From Fen-1254 sp963769605 (lineage in GTDB: Bacteria; Bacteroidota; Ignavibacteria; UBA10030), in assembly GCA_963769605.1 (NCBI GenBank), contig CAVYML010000009.1, positions 372,001-436,000 of the forward strand: a stretch of DNA of 64,000 nt. The letters run 5' to 3'. How positions within the stretch are numbered: position 1 is the stretch's first letter; the number at the start of each line of letters is the position of its first letter. The notes under the pieces are model-generated. The model did not search any database. It was given only the letters and a program-made list of their open reading frames with translations, and was not told where the DNA came from. Both the position numbers and the translations under genes were made by a program. Positions 30,185-39,056 of the stretch are shown in pieces.

Positions 30185-30445
30185 ATGAACCATCAGACTA
30201 TAAGTAAATGGCAGACGGGCAACAATCTCGATTACATGATAAAGGATAAAACTTCGGCTGACAAGACCTCAAAATATTCTTCAGCACCTTCCGTCCTCAC
30301 ATTCCTCTTCATGTGGGGATTTATCACTTGCTTGAACGACGTCATAATACGCCAGCTCAGTGCGGCTATTGAATTGAATTACACAAAAGCGATGTTCGTT
30401 CAATACCGATGTTTTGTTATCCCTGCGTTGCATTTTACGACATGA
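30185..30445 (+). pseudogene. Remnant of FucP-like MFS sugar permease
   Basis: The 86-residue frame includes VLTFLFMWGFITCLNDVIIR, the first membrane helix of glucose/galactose/fucose permeases of the FucP group, then a few residues resembling the second segment (LNYTKAMFVQY), and ends. The other ten or so helices are absent and the ROK kinase starts within 65 bp. It is therefore a deletion remnant. In related clusters this permease type sits beside ROK kinases and hexosaminidases, which matches its neighbours here. Confidence 0.75.
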
Positions 30446-30507
30446 ATGTCCATCTCCCGACTTTTAAAAAAGGGGCAACATAAAAATAATTCATGAAGGA
30501 AAACGAA

Positions 30508-31467
30508 ATGTCTAAGACAGATGTAGTATTAGGAGTTGACATCGGCGGAACGAACACCGCAATGGGATATGTAGATAGGAACGGCGTGCTTGCAGCGGAA
30601 GCATCCATTACGACCGAAGCTCACCGGCCTGCTCAGGAATTCTTTGAGCGATTTCACAAACAGGCAGAATTACTTTTTTCCGGGCTTCAGGATACTCATC
30701 ATCTTGTCGGCGTCGGATTAGGAGCACCAAATGCAAATTATTACAAAGGCACCATTGAACAACCTCCGAATTTGAGCTGGGATTTTGTGGATGTGGTCGG
30801 CACACTCAAGCAATGGTATTCGATTCCTGTCGTATTGACGAATGATGCTAACGCTGCAGCCCTGGGTGAGATGTTGTTTGGTACGGCCAAAGGCATGCGA
30901 GATTTTATCGTTATTACACTGGGTACCGGCGTGGGCAGCGGTATTGTATCGAACGGGGAAATGATATACGGACATGATGGTTTTGCAGGAGAAATCGGCC
31001 ATACAATTGTCGATTATAACGGACGTCCGTGCGGCTGCGGACGCCGCGGCTGCTTAGAAACATATGCATCGGCAAATGGGATACGCCGGACTGTAGACGA
31101 ACTCATCCGCACCACTGCAGTGCCGAGCGAACTTCGCAAAATTAAATTTGAAGACCTTACGTCGAAACAAATATATGAATCCGCACGGCGCGGAGATAAA
31201 CTTGCATTGGAAGCGTTTGACTTAACAGGAAAGTATCTCGGCATGAAGCTTGCAGATTCCGTAGCACATACTAGTCCGGAAGCCATTATTCTTTTCGGCG
31301 GCTTGGCATTGGCCGGCGATTATATTTTCAAACCTACAAAAAAATATCTTGAGGATTATCTCCTCAATATTTACAAAAACAAAGTCCGCATATTGCCTTC
31401 GGGTCTGCCGCAAGGCAATTCCGCAATCCTCGGAGCAGCAGCATTGATATGGAATGAATTGGAATGA
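30508..31467 (+). CDS. ROK-family sugar kinase
   Basis: I chose ATG 30508 (MSKTDVVLGVDIGG) because GAAGGAAAA precedes it; an upstream ATG at 30493 would add five residues. The 319-residue protein has the ATP site DIGGTN, the catalytic aspartate in LTNDANAAALGE, GTGVGSGI, and the ROK zinc motif CGCGRRGCLE. Relatives phosphorylate glucose, N-acetylglucosamine or N-acetylmannosamine in the cytoplasm. It has no DNA-binding domain, so it is a kinase and not a NagC-type repressor. It is the only intact gene of the GH20-permease-kinase group. Confidence 0.9.
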   Translation: MSKTDVVLGVDIGGTNTAMGYVDRNGVLAAEASITTEAHRPAQEFFERFHKQAELLFSGLQDTHHLVGVGLGAPNANYYKGTIEQPPNLSWDFVDVVGTLKQWYSIPVVLTNDANAAALGEMLFGTAKGMRDFIVITLGTGVGSGIVSNGEMIYGHDGFAGEIGHTIVDYNGRPCGCGRRGCLETYASANGIRRTVDELIRTTAVPSELRKIKFEDLTSKQIYESARRGDKLALEAFDLTGKYLGMKLADSVAHTSPEAIILFGGLALAGDYIFKPTKKYLEDYLLNIYKNKVRILPSGLPQGNSAILGAAALIWNELE

Positions 31468-31525
31468 TCTGCCGGAATATTGTAATTTCGATGTGTATCA
31501 TTAAGAGCTGAAATATCATTGTAGT

Positions 31526-31636
31526 GAGGTTGTCCAAAAAGGAAGAATCATGGTAGGACAAACATTTCTGTTTGTCATTTTGCGACGATATCGGACAGGC
31601 CTATCTTACCAACAAACGAACTTTTTGGACAACCTC
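31526..31636. repeat. 111-bp nested palindrome
   Basis: Perfect 16-bp ends GAGGTTGTCCAAAAAG / CTTTTTGGACAACCTC enclose a second hairpin (about 31550-31613) whose arm GTAGGACAAACATTTCTG is shared with 5129-5185. It lies 59 bp after the kinase stop and 137 bp before the GH2 start. It could be a miniature mobile element or a structured 3' end. No target duplication is obvious. Confidence 0.75.
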
Positions 31637-31772
31637 GGATAAACGGGCGTCAGACTGTCCGTTCGGGACTGCAAAAGTGGAATTTAAAAAACGGTCGGAA
31701 GACTATTTTTTAAAATAATTCGGCGGGAGTGAGCGGGAGTTGCACGTTGTTTTATAAATTCTTTGAGGAGTT

Positions 31773-34349
31773 ATGAAAAAACTTTTCTCTTTTGCAATCC
31801 TCGCGGCATGTATTCTTTGGGGAAACCTACCGGCGGGTACCAATAATCGTCCTATTAAATTATCAATATGCGAAGGATGGAAATTTTGCCAGGAAGGCTC
31901 CGGACAATGGCATACGGCGCAGGTTCCCGGATGCGTGCATACCGATTTGTTGAACGACAGCTTGATATCCGATCCATTTTTCGGTACGAATGAAAAATCG
32001 CTTCAGTGGATCGGCGAAAAGAACTGGATCTACAAAACCACGTTCGATGTACCGATGGAAATGCTGCAGAATGAATCCGTTGAACTTGTCTTTGAGGGTT
32101 TAGATACGTATGCAGAAATCACGCTGAATGGTTCGGCAGTTTTAAGTGCGAACGATATGTTCCGTACATGGCGCGTGGATTGTAAAAAACTTTTACGCAA
32201 AAAAGAAAATCGACTTGCGATTCGTTTCAGGAATGTCTTCGATGAAAACATGCCTAAGTATAGATCTGCACCATTTGAACTGCAGGCATTCGACAACAAC
32301 GATCAAGCGGAAACAAAGATAGCCATGTACTCCCGTAAAGCGCAGTTTCATTACGGATGGGATTGGGGTCCCCGCCTGATTACGTGCGGCATTTGGCATC
32401 CCGTCTATATTGAAGCATGGAGTGGATTTAAAATTAACAACATTCACGTCCAGCAGAAAAACGTCTTCAGCACCGGCGCAGATATACTTTCTACCGTTAA
32501 TATTCAATCCGCCCGGAAGCAGACAGTAACCGCAATGGTTTTTCTCGACAGCCTGACATTGTGCACGGGGCATTTTGATCTCCAGCCCGGAGCTAATAAA
32601 GTGCAAGTTCAAGGGCATATCTCAAATCCGATACTGTGGTGGACTAACGGCCTGGGTGAGCCTCATCTTTATTCATATCGGGCTGCTGTAACGGGATCAG
32701 AAAATGCACAGGATGAATATTCGGCGTATATCGGAATTCGCTCGCTTGAAATTGTGCGGGAAAAAGACACGCAAGGCAGAAGCATGTATGTCCGCCTTAA
32801 CGGAGTCCCCGTTTTCATGAAAGGATCGAATTATATTCCTCAGGATAATTTTCAAAATCGTGTTACGAAAGAACGTTATGAACATATCATCCGTTCGGCA
32901 GCGGATGCACACATGAATATGCTAAGAGTATGGGGCGGCGGAATCTTCGAAGACGATCTTTTCTACGAGCTCTGCGATCGGTATGGAATTCTTGTTTGGC
33001 AGGAAATGATGTTTGCCTGTGCTATGTATCCCGGTGATGACGAATTTACGGCAAATGTCCGGCAGGAAGTTATAGATAATATTGTGCGCCTGCGCAACCA
33101 TCCTTGCATAGCGCTGTATTGCGGGAATAACGAAAATGAAGCCGGCTGGTTCCAATGGGGTTGGAAACAAAAATATGACAAGACGACCCAGCAGATGTTC
33201 GAACAATCCGCCGAGAACCTTTTCTATGAAGTCATTCCTTCTGCACTCCATGAAGCCGATTCAACGAGATATTATCACCCCACAAGCCCGATAGCCGGAA
33301 TCAGAAACACTCCCTACGGCGAAGGAGACATACACTATTGGGGCGTGTGGCATGGAAAGGAGCCGTTCGAGACGTTCACAACAAACATCGCTCGATTTGT
33401 CAGCGAGTATGGATTTCAATCTTATCCGGAATTATCGACCATTTCCGAATATGCCAGACCGGAAGAAAGACAGCTTCATTCAGAAGTGATGCTATCGCAT
33501 CAACGGTGTATGGCTGATGCCCGGCAGGACAAGGAATACGGGAACCGGTTGATCCAAACATATATGGAACGATGGTACCGCACGCCGAAAGATTTTGATT
33601 CGTATGTCTACGTCAGTCAGGTGCTGCAGGCAGAAGGTGTTAAAATTGCAATGGAAGCACACCGCCGGGCGATGCCTTTCTGTATGGGAAGCCTGTACTG
33701 GCAAATAGACGATTGCTGGCCGGTGGCTTCATGGTCGAGCATCGATTATTACGGAAAATGGAAAGCATTACATTACGCAGCAAGAAATGCTTATCAGCCG
33801 ATATTGATTTCACCGATTGTCTCGGAACAGGATTTCAAGGTGTATGTGGTATCGGATCAGTTAAACGATACGGAAGTATCACTTGCTATTTCAGTAATGG
33901 ATTTTGAAGGGAAAATGATTTTTCAGCAATCCATGCCGGCACACATAAAAGCAAATAGTTCGGAATGTATTGTAACCCTGCAAAAGCCGCAACTTACCGG
34001 CACATGCAATGAATCTCAAGTGATAGTGGTTTCCCGATTGATACGAGGCAAAGAAAAGCTGTCGGAGAACATTTCGTATTTAAAACCGCCTAAAGACCTG
34101 GAATTACATAAACCGAAGATATCGATGAACATTCAAAAAACATCCTCGGGATTCCTTTGCGAGGTAACTTCAAATACACTTGCGAAGAATGTTTTTCTGA
34201 ACTGCAGTGACGATCATGCATTCTATAGCAATAATTATTTCGACCTTCTGCCGAACGTAAAAGAATTGATAACGGTCGATACTCAATTGAATCAGAAAGA
34301 TTTCGAGCAGACTTTGAAGATTGTCAACTTGTTCGAGAGCTGTTATTGA
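31773..34349 (+). CDS. GH2 beta-mannosidase
   Basis: This 858-residue protein has a signal peptide (MKKLFSFAILAACILWGNLP), a sugar-binding domain with FHYGWDWGP, an Ig-like domain, a catalytic barrel (about 330-650) and a C-terminal beta domain. The acid/base is likely Glu454 in CGNNENE and the nucleophile Glu545 in FVSEYGFQ. The spacing is close to the characterised Bacteroides BtMan2A enzyme. The enzyme releases mannose from the non-reducing end of beta-mannosides in the periplasm. It shares architecture but not the nucleophile context with the GH2 protein at 5188-7956. It is the clearest mannan-directed enzyme here. Confidence 0.9.
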   Translation: MKKLFSFAILAACILWGNLPAGTNNRPIKLSICEGWKFCQEGSGQWHTAQVPGCVHTDLLNDSLISDPFFGTNEKSLQWIGEKNWIYKTTFDVPMEMLQNESVELVFEGLDTYAEITLNGSAVLSANDMFRTWRVDCKKLLRKKENRLAIRFRNVFDENMPKYRSAPFELQAFDNNDQAETKIAMYSRKAQFHYGWDWGPRLITCGIWHPVYIEAWSGFKINNIHVQQKNVFSTGADILSTVNIQSARKQTVTAMVFLDSLTLCTGHFDLQPGANKVQVQGHISNPILWWTNGLGEPHLYSYRAAVTGSENAQDEYSAYIGIRSLEIVREKDTQGRSMYVRLNGVPVFMKGSNYIPQDNFQNRVTKERYEHIIRSAADAHMNMLRVWGGGIFEDDLFYELCDRYGILVWQEMMFACAMYPGDDEFTANVRQEVIDNIVRLRNHPCIALYCGNNENEAGWFQWGWKQKYDKTTQQMFEQSAENLFYEVIPSALHEADSTRYYHPTSPIAGIRNTPYGEGDIHYWGVWHGKEPFETFTTNIARFVSEYGFQSYPELSTISEYARPEERQLHSEVMLSHQRCMADARQDKEYGNRLIQTYMERWYRTPKDFDSYVYVSQVLQAEGVKIAMEAHRRAMPFCMGSLYWQIDDCWPVASWSSIDYYGKWKALHYAARNAYQPILISPIVSEQDFKVYVVSDQLNDTEVSLAISVMDFEGKMIFQQSMPAHIKANSSECIVTLQKPQLTGTCNESQVIVVSRLIRGKEKLSENISYLKPPKDLELHKPKISMNIQKTSSGFLCEVTSNTLAKNVFLNCSDDHAFYSNNYFDLLPNVKELITVDTQLNQKDFEQTLKIVNLFESCY

Positions 34350-34434
34350 GTTAGAGGGTCGGCTATTTAGTTTCTCTGGAATAAAAAACCGGCACTATGC
34401 AGGACAAAAAATTTAAACGGGCCGGAATAGGCAT

Positions 34435-35553
34435 TCACAATCCAGTAAGCGATACCAGCAAAGAATCCACGCATTGATCAAAATCGTACTTTTTAAATGC
34501 TTCTCTGCGCGCTGAATGAGATAGTGATAAGCGGAGGGCTGCATCCGTGAGAATTCTATGAATCGCACGAGCGACTTCATTCGCATCTTTTGGTCTTATC
34601 AGCAATCCGGTTTTTTCGTTCGTAATAATTTCAGGCACACCCCCCGTATTCGTTGCAATGATTGGTCGTCCCATTGCCATGGCTTCTACAACTAAAAGGC
34701 CGAATGTTTCCGAGAATGAAGGCAGTACAAAAACATCTAATGCAGTCATCAATTGCGGAACATCTTCGGTAAACGGGAGAAATTTCACATAGCGTTCGAT
34801 TTGAAGCGTACGGCAAAGATCCAGCAAGTATTCTTTATAGCCGTGTTCGCCGGCAGTTTCGTTGCCTGCGACAAGGAAAAAAACATTCGGATGCTGCTTG
34901 ATCACTTCGGGCGCTGCACGAAGCAGTATATCCTGTCCTTTGAGCCTGTCGAGCCGTCCTAATACACCGACAATTTCCTTATCCGGAGGCAATCCGAAAT
35001 TCTTTTGCGATTCTATTTTCTTGAAATGCGCGGAGTTGAATTGATGAAGGTCGATGCCTAACGTTACCACTTTTACTTTATCAGGAGACATGCGAGTAAA
35101 TGCCAGCACATCCTTCTTCATACTTTGCGTCAATGAAATCCAGAGAGCGAGTTTGGAATAAATCCATGTATGAATAATATCGCGTTTATTATGTTGGGAA
35201 TTCATTTGTTGATAGTACACTAATTTCAAATTTTGAACAAACATCGATGCCACAGCAGCAAGATGAATATCCTTCGATTGCATGAGCATGACAATGTCTA
35301 TTCGATGAGACCTCAGAATATGAACGAGAGAAATGATCGCCGCCAAATCTCCATATTTCCAACGGGGAGCAAGCGGGACGAGATCGAGATTTGCTTTTTG
35401 GGCGCGTTCCGCAATCAGGGAGGAAGGCGGAGCGATCAGGAGAACGGATGTTCCTCGTTTGGTCATCGCTTCCGTAAGTCGCAAAGCGGATAATTCAAGT
35501 CCGCCCAGTGAATGCGAAAAGCACACGATCGCTATTTTTTTCTTTACCATCAC
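34435..35553 (-). CDS. GT4-family glycosyltransferase
   Basis: This 372-residue protein has a GT-B fold. The N-terminal half begins KKKIAIVCFSHSLGGLELSA and the C-terminal half has VGVLGRLDRLKGQDILL and PSFSETFGLLVVEAMAMGRP, the nucleotide-sugar site with its E-x7-E pattern. It likely transfers a hexose in surface polysaccharide or glycolipid synthesis. The gene ends 85 bp from the convergent GH2 gene. The radical SAM gene lies upstream, separated by about 130 bp. Confidence 0.88.
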   Translation of the reverse strand: MMVKKKIAIVCFSHSLGGLELSALRLTEAMTKRGTSVLLIAPPSSLIAERAQKANLDLVPLAPRWKYGDLAAIISLVHILRSHRIDIVMLMQSKDIHLAAVASMFVQNLKLVYYQQMNSQHNKRDIIHTWIYSKLALWISLTQSMKKDVLAFTRMSPDKVKVVTLGIDLHQFNSAHFKKIESQKNFGLPPDKEIVGVLGRLDRLKGQDILLRAAPEVIKQHPNVFFLVAGNETAGEHGYKEYLLDLCRTLQIERYVKFLPFTEDVPQLMTALDVFVLPSFSETFGLLVVEAMAMGRPIIATNTGGVPEIITNEKTGLLIRPKDANEVARAIHRILTDAALRLSLSHSARREAFKKYDFDQCVDSLLVSLTGL

Positions 35554-35681
35554 TCCTAATACAACGTGTCTCTCTTCTAAATGTTTCGATACAATTTTGA
35601 ATCAGATTATTGATTTAAAACGGTACCGGCCGGAAGGCATTAAATTGAAATGCTGCCGGATTTACCGCGAAATGAAGATTC

Positions 35682-37832
35682 CTATTGACAGAATTCCTGT
35701 TTTTGAGACATGTTATAGGAGGGAGCCGGTTTTTTCTCCATTTCTTCATAGAGAAGATGATAGAGGAAACGAAAACCATGCGTCCATTCAAACAGCCACA
35801 CTTCAACCCACTTTAGAGGATTCCAGATATTAAGATACCAGCGTTTCCAGATGCGCTGAACATAGAATCTCGAGAAAGCGCCGGCAAACGGATTTCGTTT
35901 CCTTAACCAAAGATGTACAAGAGATGGAACCTTTATCTCAGGCATTTCGATGGAAAGTTTGGCATAAAATGCTGCGAGTTCCTTTGTGCTGAGATCCCGC
36001 CAATCAATAATATCCTGCTTCGTCCTCGCGATTAAGTCTGATAAAGCCTCTTCGATTCTGCTCTTCTGACGGCTTCGGAGCCATACTTCTTCGAATTGGA
36101 AAAAAAGTTTTGACATATGCCAAATTCGGAAAGCAATTACTACCGTCCGATTGAACCAAAATGGAACGAATGCTTCTTGCGGAAAACTCGTACGGCGGTC
36201 ATTCCTGCGGCGTACAGTCCAGAATCCGCAGTTCATCGGATGCAGTCGTTCAATTCTGGATGAATACAGATACCACATAAAAAAAGACAATCTTTCTTTA
36301 TAATAATAATGATCGCTTCTCCAGAGTTTAAGGATATTGACCATATGCTCATTTGAATAAAATTGTTCCCATGCGTCATGATATGCTGCCGTTAGCTCAT
36401 CACAGGACATACGTTCCGGCTTAACGGCAACATGCGCTGCATCATACCTATTGAAATCCTCGTCCATCCACCGACCTTCCCGCCACCAGCGCTGGTGATC
36501 CTTTGATCCGGGAAGAGGCGAGAGAATATAGAAGGAAGCTGAATCGAACATCATTCGTTGAAGTTCGCCAACATCCCGTTTGATGCTTGCCGCCGTATCA
36601 AACGGCAGGCCGAGAATATAACCCGCGTGGCAGGTAATACCGAGCGAATGGCAATGCGCCACAAGATCCGTGTATTCGGACACCTGATTTTGAAATTTAT
36701 CTTTTGAACGCAGATTTTCGCGGTTTACGCTTTCTACGCCGAAAAAAACCTGATTGCAGCCTGCACGTGCTGCAAGTTGGAAGAAATCTCCACCGGGCAT
36801 TTTCCGGGCAGCAAGATCGCTCTGCATCATAAATGTAAAGGGAATTTTTTCTTCCTCACGAATGCGGATAAGTTCTGCAAAAAGGTCGCGCCATCGCGGA
36901 TTCCGCGCCGTGTTATCGTCGGTAAAGAAAGAATGTGATACGCCTGCTTCATGATAACTCTGTCTTACAAATTCAACAACTTGCTCGGGATTCCGATACC
37001 GCATAGTCCGGCCCTGCACGTTAATAATTGTGCAAAAATCACAATTAAAAACACATCCGCGTCCGGTATCAATTGTAGTGAAACGGGAAGCAAAATTTTC
37101 GAATTCATCCTTCGTGATATGAGGTATAGGCACATCGAAAAGATCCGGTGTCGGATTAAGAAAATTATAAAGAGGTTGAGCCCTGTCCTTCAGAACATCT
37201 TCTACAATTGCAGACAGCCTTCCCCCTTCGACCTCACCTGCGACGAGTGTAATCCCCTTGGACATTGCATTTCTCAGATCGGCTGTCAGACCGATCATAG
37301 CAAGCATGCCGCTGACGTGAAAACCTCCGATTAATACAGGGATCCCGTGCGACAGAAATTTGGATGCAATATCTAATGCCCGCGGATACTGGTTTGTTTG
37401 GACGCCCACGAGCATGACAATAGATTTTGCACCGGGAACTTTTGCACGGTGAACGATATCCTTTATAGGTATCCATTCAATTGCTTCATCAATTTTACAG
37501 ATATTAATCGAGACCCCTTTGAAAAACGGATTGTTTTCAAGATCATGCACGAGCGTGCCAAGCTGGGTTAAAGTGTTGCTCCGGATGACACCGATACGTG
37601 TTTTGATCGGGTAGCCGTCATCGGTATAATTAGTCGGGCGGATCAGCGTAACGTTTAATTCATTATACCCGGATTCTTTCATCGTCTGGAAATCAGTTTG
37701 CATATGTTCAAACTGCCTCGCTTTGCTTTTTGCAATAAGTTTTCGCATATTTTTCCTTTCCGGGAGTTCGAACTGTTGCTGCTTCACCCATAATGACTTT
37801 AATTTCATCTGATGTTCACGTATTTCATTCAC
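35682..37832 (-). CDS. B12-binding-type radical SAM protein
   Basis: This 716-residue cytoplasmic protein begins with a region resembling a cobalamin-binding Rossmann domain (about 60-230, with SIVMLVGVQTNQYPRALD and GIPVLIGGFHVSG). The radical SAM core (about 255-470) has the 4Fe-4S motif CVFNCDFCTI. A C-terminal extension of about 240 residues has many aromatic and basic residues. B12-type radical SAM enzymes catalyse methylations or ring rearrangements; the substrate here is unknown. It starts about 20 bp after the ECF sigma stop and is almost surely cotranscribed with it, so it probably belongs to the same stress response. Confidence 0.83.
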   Translation of the reverse strand: MNEIREHQMKLKSLWVKQQQFELPERKNMRKLIAKSKARQFEHMQTDFQTMKESGYNELNVTLIRPTNYTDDGYPIKTRIGVIRSNTLTQLGTLVHDLENNPFFKGVSINICKIDEAIEWIPIKDIVHRAKVPGAKSIVMLVGVQTNQYPRALDIASKFLSHGIPVLIGGFHVSGMLAMIGLTADLRNAMSKGITLVAGEVEGGRLSAIVEDVLKDRAQPLYNFLNPTPDLFDVPIPHITKDEFENFASRFTTIDTGRGCVFNCDFCTIINVQGRTMRYRNPEQVVEFVRQSYHEAGVSHSFFTDDNTARNPRWRDLFAELIRIREEEKIPFTFMMQSDLAARKMPGGDFFQLAARAGCNQVFFGVESVNRENLRSKDKFQNQVSEYTDLVAHCHSLGITCHAGYILGLPFDTAASIKRDVGELQRMMFDSASFYILSPLPGSKDHQRWWREGRWMDEDFNRYDAAHVAVKPERMSCDELTAAYHDAWEQFYSNEHMVNILKLWRSDHYYYKERLSFFMWYLYSSRIERLHPMNCGFWTVRRRNDRRTSFPQEAFVPFWFNRTVVIAFRIWHMSKLFFQFEEVWLRSRQKSRIEEALSDLIARTKQDIIDWRDLSTKELAAFYAKLSIEMPEIKVPSLVHLWLRKRNPFAGAFSRFYVQRIWKRWYLNIWNPLKWVEVWLFEWTHGFRFLYHLLYEEMEKKPAPSYNMSQKQEFCQ

Positions 37833-37853
37833 TTTCGAGAACGAAGCGCTTTT

Positions 37854-38447
37854 TTATTTGAGACCGGCTTCTTGCAGAGTATTTGAGTTTTCGAATTTTT
37901 TGAGAATATACCCGTTGACCACGGCATAATTGAGAAGCTTTTGTTGCAGCACTTTTCGACCTCTGTGCAGCCGCGAACGCACCGTTCCAACGGGGCAAGA
38001 AACCAGCTTTGCAATTTCAGCATACTTCAGGTCTTCGACATCACTAAGCAAAATGATCGTCCTGAAATTGCTGGGCAGAGATTCGATGGAATGGGCAATT
38101 TCATCTTCGAAGACTTCGTCAAAGTGTTTTAATGTATGATGTCCGGGATCGAAGATCCGGTGCTGGGTTGCATGAGAAGTGAAATGTGCCTCGTCATATT
38201 CGATTTTTTGGGGTTCTTTAGATTTTTTTCTATAGATATTAATGTATGCATTCTTCATGATCCTATATAACCACCCCCTTACATTCGTTCCCTGCTCAAA
38301 ACTTTTCCAGGATCGATACGCCTTAAGATACGTATCCTGCAGCAGGTCTTTTGCATCTTCGCCGTTCATTGTCAACTTCAATGCATAATTGTAGAGTCGG
38401 GGCATATGTGGTACAGCTATCTCTTCAAAGCCCTGTTGATTTGCCAT
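37854..38447 (-). CDS. ECF sigma factor (SigR/ECF12-like)
   Basis: I place the start at ATG 38447 (MANQQGFEEIAVPHM) because AAAGGGAAAAAGG precedes it. An in-frame ATG at 38465 would add six residues. The 197-residue protein has region 2 (ALKLTMNGEDAKDLLQDTYLKAY) and region 4 (YAEIAKLVSCPVGTVRSRLHRGR). The N-terminus resembles thiol-stress sigma factors of the SigR type. These are normally held by a zinc anti-sigma factor, but none is seen nearby. The gene has one of the four 63-bp modules directly upstream, so it may be autoregulated. A radical SAM gene follows. Confidence 0.9.
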   Translation of the reverse strand: MANQQGFEEIAVPHMPRLYNYALKLTMNGEDAKDLLQDTYLKAYRSWKSFEQGTNVRGWLYRIMKNAYINIYRKKSKEPQKIEYDEAHFTSHATQHRIFDPGHHTLKHFDEVFEDEIAHSIESLPSNFRTIILLSDVEDLKYAEIAKLVSCPVGTVRSRLHRGRKVLQQKLLNYAVVNGYILKKFENSNTLQEAGLK

Positions 38448-38496
38448 AGCCTTTTTCCCTTTCATAATTTCAGCGAATAATTATGCGGCACAAATA

Positions 38497-38559
38497 AGTA
38501 TGCTGAGGATTTATCTGATCAGGTATAGATCGAAAGGATGAAAAAGTAATTAATCCCTT
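38497..38559 (-). promoter_or_regulatory. 63-bp operator-promoter module, copy A (ECF sigma)
   Basis: Read on the minus strand, AAGGGAT-N13-ATCCTTT is followed by a CATACT -10-like hexamer (38502-38497) that starts 37 bases after the first A of the ATCC half. The -10 lies about 30-50 bp before the ECF sigma start. It shares GGATTAAT, ACTTTTTCATCC and the exact spacing with copies B, C and D. Confidence 0.75.
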
Positions 38560-38761
38560 GAGAGACGGTAAATTTAGGTTGAAGTCTCAGATGGAAAGGT
38601 CAGAGCAAAGGGTCACTCATAAGACAACGGTCTCGTCCGATGCTTTACACCTCGGTCAAGCCTGTCCCCATTGCCGAAATGCGGGCAGGCCTATGCTTGC
38701 CATAGAAGAGAAAACTTATCACCTGCCAAAAAACAATTTTTTAAGATTTTCCGAAGAATTG
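38560..38761. other. Gap with a GC-rich hairpin
   Basis: GCCTGTCCC and GGGCAGGC (about 38664-38692) form an imperfect hairpin. I see no gene: the plus-strand open frame here lies opposite the small basic protein gene and ends in a phenylalanine run produced by its lysine codons. Confidence 0.35.
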
Positions 38762-38890
38762 CTACGCTTGATTGATGATTCCGTGGTTCATCTTTTCGTT
38801 TTTCTTTTCTCTTTTAGCCGCTTTTTTTTCTTTCATGGTTTTTGCCGGTTCTTTTTTTGAATTTTTTTTACTGTTTTGACTCTTGCTCAT
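38762..38890 (-). CDS. Small basic protein, 42 residues
   Basis: ATG 38890 is preceded by the strong site AAAAGGAGAGAATC and encodes MSKSQNSKKNSKKEPAKTMK followed by a lysine-rich stretch that ends NHGIINQA. Over a third of its residues are lysine. Similar short lysine-rich proteins starting MAKSQNSKK or alike occur in many bacteria with no known function; this is from memory. RNA or ribosome binding is a guess from charge. It lies about 170 bp downstream of the SPFH gene and may share its transcript. Confidence 0.7.
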   Translation of the reverse strand: MSKSQNSKKNSKKEPAKTMKEKKAAKREKKNEKMNHGIINQA

Positions 38891-39056
38891 GATTCTCTCC
38901 TTTTAAATGATGTTAAGGTGTTTTGTCTAAGAAACATTCCTCGCTTAAAGCAACGAGACAATCTGTCGGAGTTGTTCGAGAGAAATCCGTTTTCACGAGC
39001 TCTCTTCACAGAACTGAAAATGCTTCATCGGGCTTTTTCATATCTGTACGGAAATC

